DNA of 64,000 nt, taken from assembly GCA_022826705.1 (NCBI GenBank), contig JAJDUJ010000027.1:417880-481879 (forward strand). The letters are read 5' to 3'. Within the stretch, counting starts at the first letter, position 1. The number at the start of each line of letters is the position of its first letter. This DNA is from Acidimicrobiia bacterium (GTDB taxonomy: Bacteria > Actinomycetota > Acidimicrobiia > Acidimicrobiales > Bin134). Made by a program: the position numbers and the translations under genes. This document shows positions 41,977-49,822 of this stretch, in pieces. Below the pieces are notes generated by a model. That model made no database searches and was not told the DNA's origin. It was given only the letters and a program-made list of their open reading frames with translations.

Positions 41977-43311
41977 TTATTGTTTATCAATGTACTCGTC
42001 GAAAGCGGCCTTGACCCATGAGAGATCATCGGCGGCCACCCGGCTGCGGGTCAGGTCGGGATCGATCCCATAGACCCGGGCTGCGTTCAACCCGAGAATC
42101 TTCTCCTTGATGCGGGGGGTGAGCTCCGGGTAGCCGTGGCGTTGACGCAACTCCTCGGGAATCTGAAATGCCCGGAAGGCGTCGATGAGGGGCTGCGGCG
42201 ACCCGTACCAAATCGAGTCGCTGCCCCACACCACGTTGTCCTCGCCGACCGCATTGAGCAGCTTTCCGAGTACGTGGGCCGCCTCCCGAGGCCGACGCGA
42301 AAGCACATACCAGGTGCTTCCCAGCTCGGCGTAGACATTGCCACCCGGACTGATCCCGGCATCGGCCAGGCTCTTGATCAGGCGGTCGGTGCCGACAGGG
42401 GCCTGCTGGTCGTAAGGGCCTTCTTCTTCATCGCCCACTGGTGTCTCATACCCAGAGTGATAGACGAGGAAGTCGATGTCGGGGAAGCTGGCCGCAGCCG
42501 GGCCGATGTCGGCTGGCGACCCGGCCGGGGCCAGGGCGCTGATTCCCTTGTGGGTACAGACGATGCCCACCCCCAGTTCGCGGCTCCTCTCCAGGAACGG
42601 CAGTCCGCACTCCTCGTCGTCGAGTCGCCATCCCGGCTGACCCCCCCATCCTGCGATGGTGTAGACCTTCCATCCCGCAGGGTTGTTGTGCTCTTTCAAC
42701 TCCTCCAGCCGATCCAACTCCTCTGGTGCGTTGGGGTGGACGATCGAGTGGTTGATCAGCCGGCCGGTGCCCGCCAAGCGATCAATCAGCTCGCGGGTGG
42801 CGGCGATTTCAGGGTTGGTGAGAATGGTGTGGCCATCGTCTCCCGGAGTACAGGTGAGCACCGCGGCCGCGGTCTCGCTTTCCAGGAAGATGTGACGCAG
42901 GTAGCTGCCGAGATCCAGGTGCAATGCCGGGTTGAGCCCCTGCCAGCGATCCGGGGCCACGTCGCGAATGAACCCCATGATTCCCTCGACACCAGGGGCT
43001 GCGGCGCGATGACTGGCGATGTAGTGCGTTTGAACATCGATCACCAGCTCGTTGCCGCCGAACGCCGCGTCGGCGGCTTCCGGGTCGGTCTCGGCTTGCG
43101 GGTCGACCGCGTAGTAGCCGCCGCCCCAGGCCTCGTCTATGGCTCTCAGCGCGGTCGCCGTCCCCCGTCGGCTCTCCGCGTACTGGTGCTGGCGGAAAAG
43201 CGAGTCGCCCGCGGCCTCTGCCCGTTCCACGGCTTTTCCCACTGCCCACAGATCCCGCCTCGACCACGCCAAGGGCCGGTACTCGTCGCTGCTGCGATGC
43301 TGAAGCAGCAC
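41977..43311 (-). CDS. Amidohydrolase-family (TIM-barrel) protein
   Basis: A 444-residue member of the amidohydrolase-2 group (ACMSD-like metal-dependent hydrolases or decarboxylases). Seen are LVIDVQTHYIASH (metal-binding His), NHSIVHPNAPEELD, GWKVYTIAGWGG, CTHKGISALAP, LVYHSGYE and the C-terminal VVWGSDSIWYGSPQPLIDAF with the conserved Asp. GTG 43311 is the first ordinary start; the family-like sequence LPIPVLLQHRSSDEY begins a few residues before it, so the true start may lie slightly upstream. It lies 32 bases after the helical-protein gene and probably shares its transcript. Its relation to secretion is unclear. Confidence 0.82.
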   Translation of the reverse strand: MLLQHRSSDEYRPLAWSRRDLWAVGKAVERAEAAGDSLFRQHQYAESRRGTATALRAIDEAWGGGYYAVDPQAETDPEAADAAFGGNELVIDVQTHYIASHRAAAPGVEGIMGFIRDVAPDRWQGLNPALHLDLGSYLRHIFLESETAAAVLTCTPGDDGHTILTNPEIAATRELIDRLAGTGRLINHSIVHPNAPEELDRLEELKEHNNPAGWKVYTIAGWGGQPGWRLDDEECGLPFLERSRELGVGIVCTHKGISALAPAGSPADIGPAAASFPDIDFLVYHSGYETPVGDEEEGPYDQQAPVGTDRLIKSLADAGISPGGNVYAELGSTWYVLSRRPREAAHVLGKLLNAVGEDNVVWGSDSIWYGSPQPLIDAFRAFQIPEELRQRHGYPELTPRIKEKILGLNAARVYGIDPDLTRSRVAADDLSWVKAAFDEYIDKQ

Positions 43312-43343
43312 CGGGATCGGCAGGAGTCTGGCAGGCGAGATGG

Positions 43344-43706
43344 CTATTGAAAATAGCTTGCTTGCAGCTCGAGTTCACGAGCTTCTTCTCGCTGCGCGGC
43401 CTCGGCGGCCTGCTCGACTCGCGCCGCGTCGGCGTGCAGTTCGTCGGCCCGGGCTTGGAGCCGGCGGGCCACCTGCTCGATTTCGTAGCGCAACCGAACA
43501 AGATGGGTGTGCTGGTGCCGAAGCCGGAGGCGGCTGGCGTCGGCGACAGCCGAAAGCCACACCGCGGGTACATGACGGGCCACTGGCCTGTCGAGAACGT
43601 GGTCTAGCCCGTACCAGATCTGGTCGACGTCAGTTCGAACCTGTTCGCACGCCGCGGCCTGACGACGCAGGTCGGCGGCGATGGAGAACAGCTCGTAAGA
43701 CGACAT
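43344..43706 (-). CDS. Helical protein, possibly a type VII secretion partner
   Basis: A 120-residue, almost wholly helical protein: residues 1-40 form a first helix with VDQIWYGLDHVL (a WYG variant of a WXG-like turn), then about 55-118 a long charged coiled coil (LRYEIEQVARRLQARADELHA). Size and fold resemble WXG100-like or ESX-associated proteins, but the match is weak. A TATTTT box 9 bases before the ATG would give a leaderless message. It is the first gene of a minus-strand unit with the amidohydrolase, inside the type VII island. Function unknown. Confidence 0.62.
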   Translation of the reverse strand: MSSYELFSIAADLRRQAAACEQVRTDVDQIWYGLDHVLDRPVARHVPAVWLSAVADASRLRLRHQHTHLVRLRYEIEQVARRLQARADELHADAARVEQAAEAAQREEARELELQASYFQ

Positions 43707-43807
43707 GTCGCACTTAAAATATATTGTTTAGACAGAAAAGCAATGAAAACTCTTAAGTGGGGGAAATCTTGCCAGTTGGGTCGGGCTGAGCCGGTACCGT
43801 GGAGATG
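43707..43807. promoter_or_regulatory. Divergent AT-rich promoter region, island / hom
   Basis: CACTTAA (43711-43717) and TTAAGTG (43753-43759) form a 7-base inverted repeat in an AT-rich patch. On the plus strand TACCGT (43795-43800) lies 7 bases before GTG 43808, the start of the hom leader ORF, so hom is predicted to be transcribed as a leaderless message beginning with that ORF. Confidence 0.5.
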
Positions 43808-43849
43808 GTGAGCGACTCTTCCAAGACGCGAATCGTCGTGGTGAACTGA
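43808..43849 (+). CDS. Echo leader ORF before hom
   Basis: GTG-initiated MSDSSKTRIVVVN; its TGA overlaps the hom ATG as TGATG. It copies the hom N-terminus MSDSSRIRIGVGV (9 of 13 residues identical). A TACCGT box 7 bases upstream puts the transcription start at its GTG. An in-frame ATG sits one codon earlier. This is the clearest case for leaderless initiation on the mini-ORF followed by reinitiation on the gene. Confidence 0.6.
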   Translation: MSDSSKTRIVVVN

Positions 43850-45156
43850 TGAGCGATTCCTCTCGCATAAGAATCGGCGTGGGCGTGCTGGGCTGTGGAA
43901 ACGTCGGCTCGGCGTTGGTCGGGCTGCTGGAGGAGCAGCGGTCGGCGATCGCGGAGCGCACCGGCATGGAACTGGACGTGGTGCGGGTGGCGGTGCGCAG
44001 CGCGTCGCGCGACCGCGACGTGGTCTTGGCCGACGGGGTGCTGACCACCGACGCCGCCTCAGTGGTGAACGATCCCGAAGTGGATGTGGTGGTGGAGCTG
44101 ATCGGGGGAATCGAGCCGGCCCGCGAGCTGGTGTCTGCCGCGCTGAAGCTGGGCAAGCCGGTGGTCACCGGCAACAAAGAGCTGCTGGCCAACTATGGCG
44201 CAGAGCTGTATGCCGCGGCCGACGCCGCCGGAGTGGACCTTTTGTTCGAGGCCGCGGTCGGCGGAGGAATCCCCCTCATCCGTCCTTTGCGGGAGTCCTT
44301 GGCCGCCGAGCCGGTCCGCCGGGTGATGGGCATCGTCAACGGAACCACCAACTACATCTTGAGCCAGATGACCGAGCACGGCACCAGCTATCACGACGCC
44401 TTGGCCGACGCGCAGTCGCTGGGGTTTGCCGAGCGCGATCCCACCGCCGATGTGGAGGGATTTGATGCCGCATCCAAGGCATCCATCATCGCCACGGTGG
44501 CATTCGGCGCCCGGGTGCTGGCCGGAAGCGTGAACCGGGAGGGCATCTCCGGCATCGGCGCCGCCGACATCGCCCACGCCCGGCGGCTGGGGTACGTGGT
44601 CAAGCTGCTGGCTATCGCCGAGCGGGTGGGCGACGTGGACGGCAAGCCTGAGTTGGCCGTGCGGGTACACCCGGCGATGGTGCCGGTCGATCATCCACTG
44701 GCCTCGGTGCGGGACTCCTTCAACGCAGTGTTCGTGGAGGGCGACGCGGTGGGAGAGCTGATGCTGTATGGCCGGGGCGCCGGCGGGCGGCCCACCGCCA
44801 GCGCGGTGCTGGGCGACCTCATCGACGCGGCCGGCAACCGGTGCCGGGGCACGTGGACACCGATCGGCACCTTGGGAGAGGCGGTTATCTGCCCCATCGA
44901 CGATCTGGAATCGGAGTACTACATCAACATGGAGGTGCTCGACCGGCCGGGCGTGCTGGCCGCGGTGGCCGGGGTGTTCGGGCGCCACGGGGTGAGCATC
45001 CGATCCATGGAGCAGGAGGGATTGGGCGACCAGGCCCGGCTGGTGTTCATCACCCACGAGGCCACCGAGCGTGATGTGCAAGCCACGCTTGGCGATTTGC
45101 GGGACCTGGATGCGGTGCGGGGCGTGCCTGCGTTGCTCCGAGTGATCAGCCAGTGA
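43849..45156 (+). CDS. hom: Homoserine dehydrogenase
   Basis: Reduces aspartate semialdehyde to homoserine with NAD(P)H for threonine and methionine synthesis. The Rossmann motif is GVLGCGNVGSALVGLL at residues 8-23; VTGNKELLANYG, EAAVGGGIPLIRPLRE and GIVNGTTNYILSQM are the substrate-domain signatures, and GFDAASKASIIATVAFG carries the conserved Asp-Lys. Residues about 355-435 are an ACT domain (LDRPGVLAAVAGVFGRHGVSI), consistent with threonine feedback. The length of 435 is typical of actinobacteria. It is followed by thrC with only a mini-ORF between. Confidence 0.97.
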   Translation: MSDSSRIRIGVGVLGCGNVGSALVGLLEEQRSAIAERTGMELDVVRVAVRSASRDRDVVLADGVLTTDAASVVNDPEVDVVVELIGGIEPARELVSAALKLGKPVVTGNKELLANYGAELYAAADAAGVDLLFEAAVGGGIPLIRPLRESLAAEPVRRVMGIVNGTTNYILSQMTEHGTSYHDALADAQSLGFAERDPTADVEGFDAASKASIIATVAFGARVLAGSVNREGISGIGAADIAHARRLGYVVKLLAIAERVGDVDGKPELAVRVHPAMVPVDHPLASVRDSFNAVFVEGDAVGELMLYGRGAGGRPTASAVLGDLIDAAGNRCRGTWTPIGTLGEAVICPIDDLESEYYINMEVLDRPGVLAAVAGVFGRHGVSIRSMEQEGLGDQARLVFITHEATERDVQATLGDLRDLDAVRGVPALLRVISQ

Positions 45157-45212
45157 AATACATCGGCAACCGGGGGCGGGCCCCGGTCATTCAGCGCGGA
45201 CCAGGATCTTGA
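45153..45212 (+). CDS. Echo leader ORF between hom and thrC
   Basis: Nineteen codons, MKYIGNRGRAPVIQRGPGS. Its GTG overlaps the hom stop (GTGA) and its TGA overlaps the thrC start (TTGA), so it bridges the two genes. It copies the thrC N-terminus, where VKYISTRGQAPHLD follows the first two residues: KYI, RG and AP are shared. Chance is an unlikely explanation for both the double overlap and the similarity. Confidence 0.58.
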   Translation: MKYIGNRGRAPVIQRGPGS

Positions 45213-46615
45213 GCGTCAAGTACATAAGCACTAGGGGACAAGCTCCCCATTTGGACTTCGGCGACGTTTTGTTGGCCGGGCTGGCCGCCGATGGGGGGCT
45301 CTATGTACCCGACCAGTGGCCCGAGCTGTCGCCCGAAGCGCTGAGGGGAAGCCCCGGCCGGGGTGACTATGCCGACCTGGCTTCCGAGGTGATGTGGCCG
45401 TTCGTGGACGGGGCCTATCCCCGTAGCCGGTTCGACGAGCTGGTGAGGAATGCCTACGCCGGGTTCGACCATTCCGAAGTGGTGCCGATGGTGGAGTTGG
45501 GCGATCGACTGTGGCTCATGGAGCTCTTCCACGGCCCGACGCTGGCTTTCAAGGACATCGCCCTCCAGCTCGTGGGGCACCTGTTCGACGAGGAGCTTGC
45601 CCGGCGGGGCGAGCGGGTGACCATTGTGGGGGCCACCTCGGGCGATACCGGATCGGCGGCCATCGAGGCGGTGCGAGATCGGGAGAACATCGAGATCGTT
45701 TTCTTGCACCCCCATGGTCGGATCTCGGAGGTACAGCGACGGCAAATGACCACCGTGGACAGCGCCAACGTCCACTGCGTGGCCATCGAGGGAACCTTCG
45801 ACGACTGCCAAGACCTGGTGAAGGCCATGTTTTCCGACGCCGCCTTCCGGGCCGAACACCGGCTGTCGGCCGCCAACTCCATCAACTGGGCCCGGGTCAT
45901 GGCCCAGACCGTGTATTACGTGGCCGCCGTTACCCGGTACGGCTTGGAACAAGTGTCGTTCTCAGTGCCCACCGGCAACTTCGGAAACGTGCTGGCTGGC
46001 CATGTCGCCCGCCAAATGGGCTTGCCCGTGGACCGGTTTGTGGTGGCCAGCAACCGCAACGACATCCTGACCCAGTTTTTCACCACCGGCTCTATGGCCA
46101 TTTCCGAGGTACTCCCGACTATGTCGCCGAGCATGGACATCCAGGTGTCGTCCAACCTTGAGCGGCTGCTATTCGAGCTCCAAGACCGTGACGGCATCCG
46201 CACTGCTGAGATGCTGGAAGACTTCCGGGCCACCGGCAAACTGCGCATCGACGCCCGCATCTCTTCCGAGCTGAACCGGAGCTGGTCGGGAGTCCGAGTG
46301 GACGAAGACGAGACCACCTCCACCATTGCCGAGCTGTACCGGGCCGCCGGCATGATCATCGACCCTCATACGGCGGTGGGACTGGCCGCCGCCCAACGCT
46401 CCAGACAAGACTCCGATGGGCCCATGGTGGTGCTGGCCACCGCTCACCCGGCCAAGTTCGGCGACGCGGTGGAGGCGGCCATCGGGATCCGCCCGCCATT
46501 GCCGCCGGCACTGGCCGAGCTGGCCGACCGACCTGAGCGATGCCAGCGTCTGCCCAACGATCTGGCCGCAGTCAAAGCCCACGTTGCCCGATGCTCGGGT
46601 CAGGGCTTCGGATAG
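45209..46615 (+). CDS. thrC: Threonine synthase
   Basis: Converts O-phosphohomoserine to threonine, PLP dependent. The N-terminus KYISTRGQAP and LAADGGLYVP, the lysine motif HGPTLAFKDIALQ near residue 115, VGATSGDTGSAAIEAV and VPTGNFGNVLAGHVA mark the long (E. coli/yeast-like) class; 468 residues against about 360 for the class usual in actinobacteria. The start is TTG 45209, overlapped by the TGA of the mini-ORF. The ApgM-like gene follows, in the position where thrB is found in relatives. Confidence 0.96.
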   Translation: MSVKYISTRGQAPHLDFGDVLLAGLAADGGLYVPDQWPELSPEALRGSPGRGDYADLASEVMWPFVDGAYPRSRFDELVRNAYAGFDHSEVVPMVELGDRLWLMELFHGPTLAFKDIALQLVGHLFDEELARRGERVTIVGATSGDTGSAAIEAVRDRENIEIVFLHPHGRISEVQRRQMTTVDSANVHCVAIEGTFDDCQDLVKAMFSDAAFRAEHRLSAANSINWARVMAQTVYYVAAVTRYGLEQVSFSVPTGNFGNVLAGHVARQMGLPVDRFVVASNRNDILTQFFTTGSMAISEVLPTMSPSMDIQVSSNLERLLFELQDRDGIRTAEMLEDFRATGKLRIDARISSELNRSWSGVRVDEDETTSTIAELYRAAGMIIDPHTAVGLAAAQRSRQDSDGPMVVLATAHPAKFGDAVEAAIGIRPPLPPALAELADRPERCQRLPNDLAAVKAHVARCSGQGFG

Positions 46616-46651
46616 CAGCAGGCTCAAGGTGATCTGGCAGAATCGGGCATC

Positions 46652-46720
46652 GTGAAGTACGTGGTGTGTTTAGCTGGCCTGCGGCGCTGTCGGTCGGAGC
46701 AAGAGAGTCGTCTTTCGTGA
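46652..46720 (+). CDS. Echo leader ORF before the ApgM-like gene
   Basis: Twenty-two codons beginning MKYVVCLAG and ending SRLS; the TGA overlaps the next GTG as GTGA. The 18-base string CGTGAAGTACGTGGTGTG at 46651-46668 recurs exactly at 46716-46733, so the first six residues MKYVVC equal those of the main protein. This is a direct duplication of the initiation region with a 65-base period. Confidence 0.6.
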   Translation: MKYVVCLAGLRRCRSEQESRLS

Positions 46721-47856
46721 AGTACGTGGTGTGCATACCCGACGGGTGCTCTGATTTGCCGGTGCCCGAACTGGATGGGGCCACGCCGTTGGAGGCGGCC
46801 AACACCCCGGTACTCGATGCTCTGGCTGCTCGCGGACAGGTGGGTTTGGCCCAGGTCATCCCCCCGGGAATGCCGCCGGGCAGCGACGTGGGAAACATGT
46901 CCATCTTCGGTTACGACCCCGCCCGATACCACACGGGACGCTCGCCTATCGAGGCCGCCGCGCTGGGACTCACTCTCACCCCTGATCAGGTGGCTTACCG
47001 ATGCAATCTGGTCACGGTGACCGACGACGGCATCATGGCCGACTTCTCCGGAGGGCACCCCGACTCTGATCGGGCCGCCGAGGTCATCGCCGCGCTGGAC
47101 GCGGAACTGGGGGGCGAGGTCAGCTTCCACGCCGGGGTGCAGTACCGCCACACCATGATCGCTCCGGCCGAATGGGCCGACGCGGTGTGTACCCCGCCCC
47201 ATGAGCTCTTCGATCAGCCGGTGGTCGGCCCCCAGGGTCCGGCCGGTGCCAAGCTGGCCGCGTTGGAGGAGGCCTCCCGGTCAGTGGTGCCCCGATTCGG
47301 GTTGAAGGCCAACCGGATCTGGCTATGGGGTCAGGGCTTCCAGCCGGATATGCCCTCATTCCGGGAGATGCACGGCGTGGAGGCCGGGATGGTCAGCGCG
47401 GTCGACTTGGTGCGAGGGATCGGAGCGCTCACGGGCATGACGGTGGCCGACGTGCCCGGAGCCACGGCCTGGTACGACACCAATTACGAGGGCAAGCGGG
47501 ACGCGGCTCTGGCCGGATTGGCCGACGGTGCCGACCTGTACGCGATACATGTGGAGGCCAGCGACGAGGCTGGGCACGAGGGCAACGTAGTGGAAAAGGT
47601 CAGATGCCTGGAGAACTGGGATCAGCGCATCCTGGCCGGACTGGTGGATGGCCTCGACCGCATGGCCCCCTGGCGGCTGCTGCTACTGCCCGACCACGCC
47701 ACGCCGCTGACCACGCGCAGCCATATCGACGACCCCGTTCCCTACCTGCTGGTGGACTCTGAGGTGGATGGCCCCGGTGGTGTCTACACCGAACGGGGCG
47801 CGGCCTCCGCCGAAGTGGTTCCCGGCCACCAACTCATGTCGAAACTGCTTTCGTAG
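46717..47856 (+). CDS. ApgM-like alkaline-phosphatase-superfamily protein, candidate homoserine kinase
   Basis: Belongs to the archaeal-type cofactor-independent phosphoglycerate mutase family, a subgroup of which (TIGR02535) has been proposed as homoserine kinase. Residues: metal-binding VVCIPDGCSDLP, nucleophile Ser62 in PPGSDVGNMSIFGYDP, RCNLVTV, EASDEAGHEG and LLLPDHATPLTTRSH. The length is 379 residues from GTG 46717; the frame upstream to 46666 adds unrelated residues. It sits between thrC and rho, exactly where thrB lies in M. tuberculosis, and no GHMP kinase is in the window, which favours homoserine phosphorylation. A glycolytic mutase role cannot be excluded. Confidence 0.82.
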   Translation: MKYVVCIPDGCSDLPVPELDGATPLEAANTPVLDALAARGQVGLAQVIPPGMPPGSDVGNMSIFGYDPARYHTGRSPIEAAALGLTLTPDQVAYRCNLVTVTDDGIMADFSGGHPDSDRAAEVIAALDAELGGEVSFHAGVQYRHTMIAPAEWADAVCTPPHELFDQPVVGPQGPAGAKLAALEEASRSVVPRFGLKANRIWLWGQGFQPDMPSFREMHGVEAGMVSAVDLVRGIGALTGMTVADVPGATAWYDTNYEGKRDAALAGLADGADLYAIHVEASDEAGHEGNVVEKVRCLENWDQRILAGLVDGLDRMAPWRLLLLPDHATPLTTRSHIDDPVPYLLVDSEVDGPGGVYTERGAASAEVVPGHQLMSKLLS

Positions 47857-47877
47857 CAGCCAAAAAAGGCCGGAATG

Positions 47878-47906
47878 TTGCCAGTAGGGGTGCATTGCGG
47901 TATTCT
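47878..47906 (+). promoter_or_regulatory. Promoter of rho
   Basis: TTGCCA (47878-47883), a 17-base spacer and TATTCT (47901-47906) form a good sigma-70-type promoter. The expected start near 47913 leaves an rho leader of about 220 bases. Confidence 0.62.
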
Positions 47907-48062
47907 GCCGGGAGTTGGGACTGCGGTTTGGCTAGCAGTCCTGCGGGAAGCCTTCTGACCACTCGGTCGATTTCGACATTCCTTTTTGTCAGCGTCCCGG
48001 TGGTTTATGGCTGCTTAATTCATGTCGTCCGCACTCGCGGATGGCGTGTCGAACAACACGAA

Positions 48063-48137
48063 GTGCTCCCACAGTTGTGGCGCTTCAAGGGAGAAACGAG
48101 TGCCCTCCAGTCGTGGCACCTCAAGGGAGAAATGTGA
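48063..48137 (+). CDS. Rho leader peptide ORF
   Basis: A GTG-initiated 24-codon ORF (the open frame reaches back to 47895) whose TGA overlaps the rho GTG as GTGA. It contains a 12-residue unit twice: LWRFKGETSALQ and SWHLKGEM. Whether it acts in autoregulation of rho, as leader sequences do in other bacteria, is an inference. Confidence 0.45.
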   Translation: MLPQLWRFKGETSALQSWHLKGEM

Positions 48138-48138
48138 G
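48073..48138 (+). repeat. 36-base-period tandem repeat at the rho start
   Basis: Two 30-base copies (48073-48102 and 48109-48138), identical at 24 positions, share the core TCAAGGGAGAAA that serves as Shine-Dalgarno sequence for rho. The second copy includes the GTG start; the first is a non-functional duplicate in the leader. Confidence 0.7.
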
Positions 48139-49822
48139 CGTAGAGACCACTGAGCTGTCTCGGTCGAAACTTCAGCGAAAAGACCGGGCGCAGCTTCAGA
48201 TCATCGCAAGAGCCATGGGCGGGCGCCCCGACGCCAAGGCCCGCAAAGCCGACATCGTGGACATGATCCTCGAGCTTGCCGGAATCGGCGCCGACGGCGA
48301 CGGCGAGGCCGCAGCTGACCCTGCCGGGAACGGGGCCGCACCCGCCCAGGCGGATTCAGCCGAGGAATCCAAAGGAGAAGAGGAGCAGAGCGAAGAGGCC
48401 GCTCCCGAGGCTGAGACGGCCGAGGTCCAGCAAAGTGAAGAAGCAGAGGCCCGCCAAGATCGGGATCGCCAGGATCGCTCCCGCCAGGCCAGTGATCGTC
48501 GAGACAGTGATCGTCGAGACGGGGATCGCCAGGATCGCTCCCGCCAAGGGGGCGACCGTCGAGACGGGGATCGCCAGGATCGCTCCCGCCAGGACGACCA
48601 GCCCGAGATCGGCAATCGTCGGCGCCGGCGACGGGGCCGCAACGACCGTGAACGGCCCGAGGAGCCTTGGGAGGGCGACCCCATCGCCATCTCCGGGTAT
48701 CTCGACCTGAGGGACGACGGCTACGGCTTCTTGCGGATCAAGGGCTTCCAGCCCAGCAAGGAAGATGCCTACGTATCGGTCAAGCAGGTCCGCCAGTTCG
48801 GGCTCCGCAAGGGCGACTTCATCACCGGCGGCTGCCGTCCGGCCACCCGCAACGAGAAGAACCCGGCTCTCCTGCATATCGACACCGTCAACACGCTTCC
48901 CCCCGAATCAGTCAAACAGCGCCCCAAGTTCGAGGACCTCACCCCGCTGTTCCCCGATGAGAAGCTCCGACTGGAGCGCGACGACGATCCGGCCAACATG
49001 ACCTGCCGCATCATCGATCTCCTATCGCCCATCGGCAAGGGTCAGCGCGGCCTGATCGTGTCGCCCCCCAAAGCGGGCAAGACCACGATCATGAAGGAGA
49101 TCGCCCGCTCCATCGAGCTGAACAACCCCGAAGTACACCTGCTGGTGCTGCTGGTGGACGAGCGCCCGGAAGAAGTCACCGACATGCGGCGCTGGCTCAT
49201 GCGGGGCGAGGTGGCGGCGTCCACCTTCGACCGGCCGGCCGACGAGCACACCCACGTGGCCGAGATGACCATCGAGCGGGCCAAGCGCATGGTGGAGCGA
49301 GGCGAGGATGTGGTGATCATCCTCGACGGCATCACCCGTCTGTCGAGGGCCTACAACCTGGCCGCGCCGGCCACCGGGCGCATCATGTCCGGCGGTATCG
49401 ACACCGGCGCCCTGTATCCGCCCAAGAAGTTCTTCGGCGCGGCCCGTAACGTGGAGGAGGGCGGCTCGCTCACCATCCTGGCCACCGCGCTGGTGGAAAC
49501 CGGATCCCGCATGGACGAGGTGATCTTCGAGGAGTTCAAGGGAACCGGCAACATGGAGCTGCGTTTAGACCGGCACATCGCCGAGCGGCGGATCTACCCG
49601 TCCATCAACGTCGACGCCTCCTCTACTCGCCACGAGGAACTGCTGTTCGAGCGCCGCCAGCTCCAGCAGGTGTGGAAGCTGCGACGGGTGCTCAACGGCC
49701 TCTCCAGCGACGGCAACGGGGGCGGGGCGGCCGGCCTGGAGCTGCTGATGGATCGCCTGCGGACCTTCCCCAACAACGCCGCATTCCTGGAGGAAGTGGC
49801 AAAGGGCCCCGCTGGGGTGTGA
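48134..49822 (+). CDS. rho: Transcription termination factor Rho
   Basis: Hexameric RNA helicase that terminates transcription. Residues 1-50 form the N-terminal helical domain ([21 protein letters not shown] in part), about 55-185 a low-complexity acidic then Arg/Asp/Gln-rich insertion typical of high-GC actinobacteria, then the RNA-binding cold-shock domain ([15 protein letters not shown]), Walker [10 protein letters not shown] near residue 310, Walker [16 protein letters not shown], and the Q/R-loop region [13 protein letters not shown] 48134 is chosen because AAGGGAGAA precedes it; 562 residues. It is followed by rpmE and prfA. Confidence 0.97.
   Translation: MSVETTELSRSKLQRKDRAQLQIIARAMGGRPDAKARKADIVDMILELAGIGADGDGEAAADPAGNGAAPAQADSAEESKGEEEQSEEAAPEAETAEVQQSEEAEARQDRDRQDRSRQASDRRDSDRRDGDRQDRSRQGGDRRDGDRQDRSRQDDQPEIGNRRRRRRGRNDRERPEEPWEGDPIAISGYLDLRDDGYGFLRIKGFQPSKEDAYVSVKQVRQFGLRKGDFITGGCRPATRNEKNPALLHIDTVNTLPPESVKQRPKFEDLTPLFPDEKLRLERDDDPANMTCRIIDLLSPIGKGQRGLIVSPPKAGKTTIMKEIARSIELNNPEVHLLVLLVDERPEEVTDMRRWLMRGEVAASTFDRPADEHTHVAEMTIERAKRMVERGEDVVIILDGITRLSRAYNLAAPATGRIMSGGIDTGALYPPKKFFGAARNVEEGGSLTILATALVETGSRMDEVIFEEFKGTGNMELRLDRHIAERRIYPSINVDASSTRHEELLFERRQLQQVWKLRRVLNGLSSDGNGGGAAGLELLMDRLRTFPNNAAFLEEVAKGPAGV
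48462..48591 (+). repeat. Three perfect 25-base repeats inside rho
   Basis: The same 25 bases (GGGATCGCCAGG, then ATCGCTCCCGCCA) occur at 48462-48486, 48522-48546 and 48567-48591. They encode DRQDRSRQ units of the Rho insertion domain. They arise from in-frame duplication and probably vary in number between strains. Confidence 0.8.

Noticed and set aside
47855-47880. GCC-AAAAAA-GGC as a terminator after the ApgM-like gene
   Set aside because: The stem is only three bases and no T-run follows.
48041-48133. ATG 48041 as the rho start
   Set aside because: The extra 31 residues only translate the duplicated Shine-Dalgarno region; GTG 48134 has AAGGGAGAA at proper distance and begins the family-like sequence.
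48462-48591. Regularly spaced 25-base repeats as a CRISPR array
   Set aside because: They lie in frame inside rho, have unequal spacing (60 and 45 bases) and related intervening sequence; no cas genes.
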